DNA of 23,306 nt from an uncultured Bacilli bacterium (GTDB taxonomy: Bacteria; Bacillota_I; Bacilli_A; RF39; UBA660). Positions 6,173-13,486 of this stretch are shown piece by piece. Within the stretch, counting starts at the first letter, position 1; each line of letters starts with the position of its first letter. A model generated the notes under the pieces. That model did not search any database. It was not told where the DNA came from and saw only the letters and a program-made list of their open reading frames with translations. The translations under genes and the position numbers were made by a program. The stretch lies in the NCBI GenBank assembly GCA_944358275.1, contig CALVQZ010000092.1:1-23306 (forward strand). The letters are read 5' to 3'.

Positions 6173-9100
6173 ATGAGTGATATTAGTAGAGAAACAGTTA
6201 AATGTGCTAAATGTGGTAAAGAAAGTCAACAATTAGTCGTTTATAGTGTTAATTATTCATTAGGAGATAAGGAGACTAATGATAAACTTGTAAGCCATAA
6301 ACAAAAATGCCCTTATTGCGGATATGAAGCTATTAGCATAGATTCTTTAAGTGATAAATTAAAAAGGGAAGAACTAGTCAAAATTACAGAAGAATTTATT
6401 AATGATTTTAATAAATATGAAATATTCAAGATACCAAATGAACTATATTTAGATTATTTCAAAAAAATTGAAGATAAATTCAATGCATATGATTTTGAAG
6501 AAGATAGTAGATTTGTTACTTATGGAAGATTATCCTTTTTAAAAGAGGAATTAACTCAAAGACTAAATGATGATAAATTACGTTATGAGGAACCTAATTC
6601 AGTTTGGGGAAAAGGCAAATGGGATAATAGAATGGGTGCATTTATTGATTTGTGGGATTATATTAGAGGGGATAGATATATTGCTCCACATCAAGTACCA
6701 GAGGGGAAGAATTTTAAAGATACATTACTTGCAAATGATCAGTATTATAAAGATGGGTTAATTTGTAAACAAGAAAGAGATATATTGTTAGAAATGATAA
6801 AAGAAATTAGATCATTTATTTTAAATAAATTCGAAAGTAATGTTTACGAATACGAATTTATTCCTTATAAAAAAATTGGTGATATATCTTTAGATAAATT
6901 AAATAAGCAAGATTTTAAGCCTTCTGGTGTTCCACACTTATATGAAAATGGTTTTAATCATGTTCTTTGCGAAGTAATAGCGATAGATCATCCAGATCAT
7001 ATAAAACGAAAAAAGGGAAATATTGATCATGTATATATAAAATACGATAATAAAAAAATTGAATTAACTTGCTTTTTTGAAAAGTTTGTTGAAAGTTTAA
7101 ATCAAATATGTGATGATATTGTTATTATTGAGGATAATGAGAACATAAATGAAAAATGGAAGACAGTTTATAGTAAAAAATTAGGTATAATTGCAAATGC
7201 TAATCTATTTAAGGATGATAAAGATTATTATATACGCTCAATTCGTTTTGCTGGTAAAGAAGTTTTTGATTCAATAGTTACCGAAATATTTAATACACAA
7301 GTACCAATTATGTTGCAAGTATCCCGTAAAGGTATTTATACATTAGAACAAACACCATGGGTGGATTATTTAGAAATTGATGAAGAAACAGGAGAAAGAA
7401 AATTGCAAATTGATACACCAGAAGAAATAAAAAAACAATATAGTGCTTTTTTGAAAAATAACATGGTAAATTATAATGAGTTTATAGGAAATAATAATAC
7501 ATATTTAGTTAATATAAAAAAAGATGATTATATATTCATAAGTTCTAATGACACTTTTTCAAATAATAATATTAATAATTGTTTTGTAAGTTTAAAAGAA
7601 AACAAAATTTATAATTATACATTTGATTTAAATAATAAATATGAACACTATAAAGATTTAACCAATAATCAAAAAGAAAAATTAATAAAATATATAAATG
7701 ATAACGATTTGTTAAATATTTCCGATAGTAATCAGTTTAATCCTGTAAATATATTTATTGATATAGAAATTTATGGAAAGAAAAATCAGATTAGAATTTC
7801 AGATAATGAGATGTATATATTTAATGATATAATAGATATTGTTTTAGGCGATAGTAATAGTAATATAAAGGAAATTAATGAAATTAAAAATACAATAGAT
7901 AGTTCTAATATTGAAAAAAAATTAATGTTTAAAATAGAAGATCACGATTGGGGATTAAAAACTGTATATACTTGGAATACAAAAATATGGTATATATATG
8001 ATGATTTATCTATTAAATATGAAATTATAAATGGTCAAGATAAGGTAAAATCATATTCACATAGCATAAGTGAGGAAAAATTAAAACTAATTATTCAAAA
8101 TGTAGAATTATCAAAATCAGATAATCGTGTTGTTGACGCTTGTGATGGAGAAGCTTGGGAATTTATACAATATGAAGATGATAATGTAGTATGGGAAAGA
8201 AAATTAGGATATATATATGGTATAGATTCATTAGAAACTGTATCTAATATACTACTTGATTTAGTGAAAAATGATTCGGATATATTTAGTGATGAAGAAA
8301 TGGAGGAAAATGATATGGGGTTATTTAGTAAAAAAGATAAATATGATATTGATGAAAGGGATAATAGACCACAAATAGTATATGGAATACCCGATAGTTT
8401 AAGAAAACAATGGGAAAAAGAAGAAAAGGAAAAAACTAAAAATAATAAATATAATATACAACCAGAGGATAATATGCCAAGAGAGGTATATGGTATTCCT
8501 GATTTTATTAGAAATAAAGATAAATATGATATAAAACCAGAAGATAATGTTCCTCAAAAAGTATATGGTATTCCAAATAATATGACAAATAGTAAATATG
8601 ATATTAATCCCGAAAACAATGTTCCCCAAAGGGTGTATGGTATTCCGAATATTAGTGATATTAATTCTAGAAAATGTCCTTATTGTGGCTCAATAGAATT
8701 GTGGAAATATTTATATGGAGAACCGACTTATGATTACGACAAAAATAAATATATTTTAGGTGGTTGTGAAATTACAGGAAATCAACCAACCCATAAGTGT
8801 AAAAAATGCGGTAAAGATATATATCCAGATACTAATTTTAAAATGCCAAACAATATTAATATGTCTAAAGAATCAATAAGAATTGGTATTAAAAATGATA
8901 ACAATAATTATGTATTATTATTAAATCATGTAAGTAAACCAGAAATGTATGATTTGTTATTTGCTGACTTAAATAACCTAGATGGAAAATCTATTTCGGA
9001 TTTATCAACTAATGTACCAGAGAGATATTATAATCAATTTGTTAGTAAATTATATAGTATTATAAGTAATTGGACAGATGCTTATTCAGGCGAAAGCAAT

Positions 9101-9868
9101 GTTGAATGGAGCATTAAACTTGAAATTGGAAATAATACGAGATTAATTTCTGGAAATGGTGGTTTTCCTAGTAATTGGAATGAATTTATTGATTTAATAT
9201 CTGAATATGAAAAAATATTTAAAAATAAGAAGAAAATAGATATAGAAAAAATACATGATATGGAATATGATAAATTAAGTTTTACAGAAGCTATTAATAG
9301 TAAATTAAAAGATCCATTTTGGGCTGAATTAGTTATTAAATACTTTAAAGAAGAAGAAAAAGTAAATGATTTTGTAGGCAAATTACTATTTAAAGATTTA
9401 TCAAGATATGATGATATATTAAATGAGTTTACTAAATATCTTAACCAAAGAACTTATGATTTAAAAGATGCTATTGAAATAAATGGATATACTGCTAAAA
9501 AAATATATGAATTAAATCCACAATTTAACCCAAGTGGTGTATATACATTTATGGAGTTATTAAGGTCTGATCCTACGAAGGCAGAAGAAATAATTAAAGG
9601 TGGATTCAAAAATAAAGATGCTATACCTCCAACTAATGCTTTCAATGGAAACAATAAATCAGAAGAAGAAATGTTAAAAGAAATTGAAAATGAAGTCGAT
9701 AATGAAATGGTTGAAAGAGGTTTATTAACAATAAAAGATGGAAGAAAAATACCTGCTTTTGGCAGTATTCATGTTCGTTGGGAAATAGAGAAAAAACTTT
9801 TAAAAGAAAGATATAATTATGACTGGAAAACACCTGCTGAAAAGAATCCAGGAATTATGTATGATTAA
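6173..9868 (+). CDS. 1231-residue zinc-ribbon multidomain protein, apparent in-frame fusion
   Basis: GGAGGG inside the end of the previous gene drives ATG 6173. Domains seen in order: an N-terminal zinc ribbon with Cys11/14 and Cys46/49, similar to CpXC-type domains (CPYCGYEAISID); a long region to ~430 with no recognised fold; two related ~110-residue segments (~450-560 and ~585-705); then at Met715 what looks like the start of a second protein (MGLFSKKDKYDI) with four KYDI...VYGIP repeats (723-825), a second zinc ribbon with Cys835/838 and Cys876/879, another segment resembling the ~110-residue ones (~895-1010), a helical region, and a C-terminal tail with IPAFGSIHVRWEIEKKLLKE. No signal peptide or membrane segment. 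It is followed by the glycohydrolase gene two bases later. Function is not recognised; the zinc ribbons suggest nucleic acid or protein binding. Confidence 0.8.
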   Translation: MSDISRETVKCAKCGKESQQLVVYSVNYSLGDKETNDKLVSHKQKCPYCGYEAISIDSLSDKLKREELVKITEEFINDFNKYEIFKIPNELYLDYFKKIEDKFNAYDFEEDSRFVTYGRLSFLKEELTQRLNDDKLRYEEPNSVWGKGKWDNRMGAFIDLWDYIRGDRYIAPHQVPEGKNFKDTLLANDQYYKDGLICKQERDILLEMIKEIRSFILNKFESNVYEYEFIPYKKIGDISLDKLNKQDFKPSGVPHLYENGFNHVLCEVIAIDHPDHIKRKKGNIDHVYIKYDNKKIELTCFFEKFVESLNQICDDIVIIEDNENINEKWKTVYSKKLGIIANANLFKDDKDYYIRSIRFAGKEVFDSIVTEIFNTQVPIMLQVSRKGIYTLEQTPWVDYLEIDEETGERKLQIDTPEEIKKQYSAFLKNNMVNYNEFIGNNNTYLVNIKKDDYIFISSNDTFSNNNINNCFVSLKENKIYNYTFDLNNKYEHYKDLTNNQKEKLIKYINDNDLLNISDSNQFNPVNIFIDIEIYGKKNQIRISDNEMYIFNDIIDIVLGDSNSNIKEINEIKNTIDSSNIEKKLMFKIEDHDWGLKTVYTWNTKIWYIYDDLSIKYEIINGQDKVKSYSHSISEEKLKLIIQNVELSKSDNRVVDACDGEAWEFIQYEDDNVVWERKLGYIYGIDSLETVSNILLDLVKNDSDIFSDEEMEENDMGLFSKKDKYDIDERDNRPQIVYGIPDSLRKQWEKEEKEKTKNNKYNIQPEDNMPREVYGIPDFIRNKDKYDIKPEDNVPQKVYGIPNNMTNSKYDINPENNVPQRVYGIPNISDINSRKCPYCGSIELWKYLYGEPTYDYDKNKYILGGCEITGNQPTHKCKKCGKDIYPDTNFKMPNNINMSKESIRIGIKNDNNNYVLLLNHVSKPEMYDLLFADLNNLDGKSISDLSTNVPERYYNQFVSKLYSIISNWTDAYSGESNVEWSIKLEIGNNTRLISGNGGFPSNWNEFIDLISEYEKIFKNKKKIDIEKIHDMEYDKLSFTEAINSKLKDPFWAELVIKYFKEEEKVNDFVGKLLFKDLSRYDDILNEFTKYLNQRTYDLKDAIEINGYTAKKIYELNPQFNPSGVYTFMELLRSDPTKAEEIIKGGFKNKDAIPPTNAFNGNNKSEEEMLKEIENEVDNEMVERGLLTIKDGRKIPAFGSIHVRWEIEKKLLKERYNYDWKTPAEKNPGIMYD
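8302..8317 (+). promoter_or_regulatory. internal ribosome site and in-frame ATG inside the 1231-residue gene
   Basis: GGAGG at 8302-8306 sits eight bases before ATG 8315, in the same frame (Met715). Translation from here would give a 517-residue protein ending at 9868, starting MGLFSKKDKYDI. The spacing is ideal and matches the other genes here. Confidence 0.5.
8339..8647 (+). repeat. four coding repeats with the VYGIP motif
   Basis: The 18-residue motif K-Y-[DN]-I-x-x-x-[DN]-N-x-P-x-x-V-Y-G-I-P occurs at residues 723-740, 759-776, 784-801 and 808-825 of the 1231-residue protein. The last two units are closest in spacing (24-25 residues). The DNA copies differ at many third positions, so this is an old repeat kept at protein level and not a fresh duplication. 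Confidence 0.85.
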
Positions 9869-9870
9869 TA

Positions 9871-10878
9871 ATGTTATTATTTAAAACTAATAATAGAAAT
9901 AATAATGCTTCTTTAACCATTGATAATAGAATAAGAGCAGGTATTATTGGTTTTATCATTGGTGATGCACTGGGAGTACCTGTTGAATTTATTGGTAGAG
10001 AAAGTTTAAAAGAAAATAAAATATTTGATATGGAAGAATATGGAACACATAATCAACCAAAAGGAACTTGGTCAGATGATAGTTCAATGATGCTAGCAAC
10101 TATTGATGGGTTAATCAATAGTTCTTTACCTGATATTGATTATGTTGGTATTATGAAAAATTTTCTTAAATGGAAAAGAGATGGAGAGTTTACCCCATTT
10201 AATCATGTTTTTGACATAGGTAATGCTACAAGTTATGCACTTATGCAATATCAAAGAAATATTAATAATGACAGAGAAAATGATATAATTTGTGGTACAG
10301 GAGATATTTCATCAAATGGTAATGGCTCTTTGATGAGAATATTACCAATATCAATTTATTTACATACAAGTAATATAGATTATAAAGATAATAAATATTT
10401 TGAAATCATAAGCAAAATTTCTGGAATGACACATTCTCACATTTATAGTATTTTAGGTTGTTATATATATTCAATTTATGTATCGGAACTATTAAAAGGT
10501 AATGACAAATATGTCGCTTATCATAATCTACAAAATATATGTTCTGATATAAATATAGATGGTATTGATATATATAATAGAATTATAAAAAATGATATAT
10601 CTAAATTAAAAGAACATGAAATTAAATCATCAGGATATGTTCTTGATACATTAGAAGCATCAATTTGGTGTTTACTTACTACTAATAATTATAAAGAGGC
10701 AGTGTTAAAAGCTGTTAATTTAGGGGATGATACAGATACAGTTGCCGCAATAACTGGTGGTATTGCAGGTATATTATATGGTTATGAAGAATTACCTAAC
10801 AACTGGATAAATAATATTCAAAAAAAGGAATATGTTACAGAAATAACAGGTAAATTTGTTTATAAAATATTAAGGTAA
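9871..10878 (+). CDS. ADP-ribosylglycohydrolase (DraG-type)
   Basis: The 335-residue product removes ADP-ribose from a target (an arginine or other acceptor) in the known DraG family. All hallmark segments are present: RIRAGIIGFIIGDALGVPVE (20-39), GTWSDDSSMMLA (65-76, the first metal-binding Asp pair), SNGNGSLMR (148-156), GMTHSHIYSILGC (185-197) and AVNLGDDTDTVAAITGG (281-297, the second metal site). It begins two bases after the stop of the zinc-ribbon giant, with no separate strong ribosome site, so it is translationally coupled as the last gene of operon A. A terminator overlaps its stop. The N-terminal ~17 residues are a polar extension. Its substrate could be made by the ART-like protein encoded at 13487; this is inference. 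Confidence 0.93.
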   Translation: MLLFKTNNRNNNASLTIDNRIRAGIIGFIIGDALGVPVEFIGRESLKENKIFDMEEYGTHNQPKGTWSDDSSMMLATIDGLINSSLPDIDYVGIMKNFLKWKRDGEFTPFNHVFDIGNATSYALMQYQRNINNDRENDIICGTGDISSNGNGSLMRILPISIYLHTSNIDYKDNKYFEIISKISGMTHSHIYSILGCYIYSIYVSELLKGNDKYVAYHNLQNICSDINIDGIDIYNRIIKNDISKLKEHEIKSSGYVLDTLEASIWCLLTTNNYKEAVLKAVNLGDDTDTVAAITGGIAGILYGYEELPNNWINNIQKKEYVTEITGKFVYKILR

Positions 10879-10908
10879 TAATCTTATTAATTTGATTATT
10901 GCTTTTTT
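10875..10908 (+). terminator. terminator of operon A
   Basis: GTAATAATC (10875-10883) pairs with GATTATTGC (10894-10902) over 9 bp with one G-T pair around a 10-base loop, followed by six T. It begins in the last codons of the glycohydrolase gene. Confidence 0.8.
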
Positions 10909-10974
10909 GTTTACAATTTTTTAATTTTTTTATTGTAAAATTAACAATAATATAAGGCAATTCATTGTAAAGTA

Positions 10975-10983
10975 TGCTATAAT
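10975..10983 (+). promoter_or_regulatory. extended -10 promoter of operon B
   Basis: TGCTATAAT is a perfect extended -10, with no clear -35 at the normal distance. The 11-base string TATGCTATAAT is identical to that in front of the JAMM-like gene. The 5' leader would be about 36 bases, ending in AAGGAGG before ATG 11026. The 10909-10974 stretch is plain AT-rich DNA. Confidence 0.65.
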
Positions 10984-11025
10984 GTTATATGAACTATATT
11001 TGTATAACACGAAGGAGGATATAGT

Positions 11026-11568
11026 ATGAACGATAGTTTTACATCAAAAATAGTAGTCAATAATGAATATGATTATTCTAATATATTACCAACAGTAGAG
11101 GCTATTTCATATTTGGTTCAATATTGTGATGAAATGAATAAACAATTAACAAAATTAGTTGAGGCAGATGAGGAAAAAAACAAACAGTTTAAACCTGAGT
11201 ATAAGGAATATATGTATAAAAAATCTTATGGTCAACAATTTGAAGTATTCATAAGAGAAAAATTATACAACAATATTACTTGTAAAGATTATTCACAATT
11301 CATGTCTGCCGTTCAAGGTGGAAATCTAAATGGAATTAGTAGTATGGATATTAAATTATGTATGGATTTTCATAGAGGAAAAGGAGATAGTCCAGAAGAA
11401 CACGAAAATTCATTTATAATAACATTTAAACCTTATGAGATAAAATTTACTAGAAAATCAAATCATAATGATCCAAATATGAATCAGATAGAGCAACAAA
11501 TTAAAGATATTTTAAAACAATTTCCTGTTGCTAATTGTATTTTCTGTAATAAACAAAATAATAATTAA
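11026..11568 (+). CDS. unrecognised 180-residue protein, first gene of operon B
   Basis: The start ATG follows AAGGAGG with normal spacing. The protein has an N-terminal helical part rich in Lys and Glu (YLVQYCDEMNKQLTKLVEAD), then an alternating hydrophobic region (~95-150: SSMDIKLCMDFHR, SFIITFKPYEIKFTR) and a closing helix IEQQIKDILKQFP. The second half resembles residues ~78-156 of the next protein in layout: a FM/FI helix, three beta strands, then an Ile/Leu helix ending in Pro. No membrane segment or signal peptide. Function unknown; as the first gene of the operon it may be an adaptor or sensor subunit for the enzymes that follow. Confidence 0.75.
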   Translation: MNDSFTSKIVVNNEYDYSNILPTVEAISYLVQYCDEMNKQLTKLVEADEEKNKQFKPEYKEYMYKKSYGQQFEVFIREKLYNNITCKDYSQFMSAVQGGNLNGISSMDIKLCMDFHRGKGDSPEEHENSFIITFKPYEIKFTRKSNHNDPNMNQIEQQIKDILKQFPVANCIFCNKQNNN

Positions 11569-11588
11569 ACGATTGGAGGTAATTGTGA

Positions 11589-12524
11589 ATGTATAACGAT
11601 ACTATAAAAGTTGCTAATAAAATAATATCCGATACAGATTTAGCAGATATATTTCAAAGAATGGATGAAGAATTAAGAGAAAACATTCAAATATGTAAAC
11701 AAGAAACAGCTCAAAATGAAAGATACGAAAGGGAATACCAACATTGGACTGCGAAAAGTTTTGATGGTACTTTTAAATGTACATTTAATTTTTATGATGA
11801 CACTAATATAACTGTTGATAATTATAATGCTTTTATTACAATTTTTAATAATAGATTACATGAAGTTAAAGATATGTGGGTAAGGTATCATTATAATTAT
11901 TGGATACAACATGGTAGCGACCAAAAGATGGTAAGCCAAAGTATTAATATGAATATTTATGAACACAAAATGGATATTGAAGTCAATTTAAGTAGCGATG
12001 ATAAAAAAATGGATGATGTTTATCAGTTAATAAAGGAAAAAATATTAAAAGCACCTGAAAGATATGATAGGATTATTAAGAAAAAAAGTTCTATTACAAA
12101 TAAAATAGGTTTTGCATTGGGAGTAATTCCTAGCCTAGTTATTTGTACCTTGTTAGTATTTGTACCAACAATAAGACAAATATATGGAATGACTTATATA
12201 TTATATCCGATAGCAGTAGTTATTTTAGCGTTTTTAATAGGTAATACAGTATTTAGTGGGACACTAGATCGTTTATATTCAACTATAACTCCAAAACAAA
12301 AATATGCAGGTTATGATTCTACAAATCATAAAAGTATTTATAAAGATGATATAGATGATTTTGTTTCAACAAGTGAAATAATTATTGGTAAAAATATAGA
12401 TAATATCAAACATAGAAAAGAAATTGTTGAATTAGAAGAAAAGTATAGTAAATATATTCCAACTGAATTAATTGTACTTTTGGTTCTATCAATAATTATG
12501 ATCTTAGTAGGTAAATTAATATAG
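11589..12524 (+). CDS. unrecognised membrane protein with cytoplasmic N-terminal domain
   Basis: The 311-residue product starts at ATG 11589 behind GGAGGT. Residues ~1-165 are soluble and contain a region similar in layout to the previous protein (YNAFITIFNN, ... MNIYEHKMDIEVN, ... VYQLIKEKILKAP). Three hydrophobic segments follow: ~173-193 (IGFALGVIPSLVICTLLVFV), ~201-222 (MTYILYPIAVVILAFLIGNT) and ~292-310 (ELIVLLVLSIIMILVGKLI) at the very C-terminus, separated by a ~65-residue polar stretch. No signal peptide. This is the only clear membrane protein in operon B and could anchor the other products at the membrane; that is inference. Confidence 0.8.
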   Translation: MYNDTIKVANKIISDTDLADIFQRMDEELRENIQICKQETAQNERYEREYQHWTAKSFDGTFKCTFNFYDDTNITVDNYNAFITIFNNRLHEVKDMWVRYHYNYWIQHGSDQKMVSQSINMNIYEHKMDIEVNLSSDDKKMDDVYQLIKEKILKAPERYDRIIKKKSSITNKIGFALGVIPSLVICTLLVFVPTIRQIYGMTYILYPIAVVILAFLIGNTVFSGTLDRLYSTITPKQKYAGYDSTNHKSIYKDDIDDFVSTSEIIIGKNIDNIKHRKEIVELEEKYSKYIPTELIVLLVLSIIMILVGKLI

Positions 12525-12534
12525 GAGGCTTGAA

Positions 12535-13473
12535 ATGAATAATAAATTAGATTTACAAATCTTAAATGATACTATTAATGATTTAAAAAATAATCCTAAT
12601 GCTTGTACTACGATAGGTGGTATGACATCACAAGATGGCACATTTACAATACCAGAGTCTAATCCAGGAGAGCAATTAAGAAAATTTAGTCAATATCTTT
12701 TTGAAAATGGATTTGCTGATATGCAATATGTGGAAAATTATAAAAAGATAGAAGATAAATCAATAGATGACTATACTTATGAAGAAACATTAACAGCTTT
12801 AACAAAAATAATAAGAGGCGATAGATTTGTTTCAGGGCAAATATATAGTTGTTTTAAAGATGGTACTCTATTAAAGGTAGTTGAAAAATTAAGAAGTTTT
12901 ATTGTTCCTAATGATGAACAAATTAAAGTTTCAATGGATATGGCAAGAATGATGAATTATAGAATGCATGCTGAACAATTATTTATTCCTATATTAAATG
13001 ATTTTCAAGTAGAAAATGATAATAATCCTCAAACAATACTTTTAGCATCTGGACATGGATTTATGGAACAATTAACATCAGACGGTCACATTGATGAAGG
13101 ACAATTTGAACAAAGAATTGATTTAGTAATTAAAAACACCAAAGAATTTATGAAAAATAATAATTGCGAAAATGTAGATAATAGTTTTATCTATTATAAA
13201 GATTATAATAACGGAGTATTTGATTTTAAACTATATATTCAAGATATGATTATACCAGTTCAAAATGAGAAAAAGGTAATTAGAAATTTTATAGCATATT
13301 TTGTTGAACCAAAAATGCACGATTTTTATCAGTTTAGTTTAGGTGCAGGACCTTTCACTATACCTACTGAACAATTAAAAATAGGTATAATAGATTTACA
13401 AAATGACCAAGTAACAATTTCATTAGATAATTTAATGAAAACACTATTAGATAATTTAAAATATAAGAATTAA
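12535..13473 (+). CDS. DUF6508-like protein of unknown function
   Basis: The 312-residue product follows AGGAGG. Residues ~75-115 (YTYEETLTALTKIIRGDRFV, then SGQIYSCFKDGTLLKVVEKL) match my memory of the DUF6508 pattern, where an R-[GA]-[ED]-R-F-x-x-G motif precedes a helix ending in a Leu-rich RL/KL. The remaining ~200 residues show mixed alpha/beta composition without a motif I know; LLASGHGFMEQL near residue 170 and a repeated hydrophobic pattern IIDLQNDQVTISL near the C-terminus stand out. No membrane segments. Tight spacing (10 bases after the membrane gene, 13 before the next) makes it an integral part of operon B. Function unknown. Confidence 0.7.
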   Translation: MNNKLDLQILNDTINDLKNNPNACTTIGGMTSQDGTFTIPESNPGEQLRKFSQYLFENGFADMQYVENYKKIEDKSIDDYTYEETLTALTKIIRGDRFVSGQIYSCFKDGTLLKVVEKLRSFIVPNDEQIKVSMDMARMMNYRMHAEQLFIPILNDFQVENDNNPQTILLASGHGFMEQLTSDGHIDEGQFEQRIDLVIKNTKEFMKNNNCENVDNSFIYYKDYNNGVFDFKLYIQDMIIPVQNEKKVIRNFIAYFVEPKMHDFYQFSLGAGPFTIPTEQLKIGIIDLQNDQVTISLDNLMKTLLDNLKYKN

Positions 13474-13486
13474 GTGAGGTGAAATC

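Noticed and set aside
8399..9833. Several minus-strand open frames opposite the zinc-ribbon giant
   Set aside because: They are rich in Phe, Ile and Ser as expected for the complement of AT-rich coding DNA, have no start sites, and the + strand shows clear domains.
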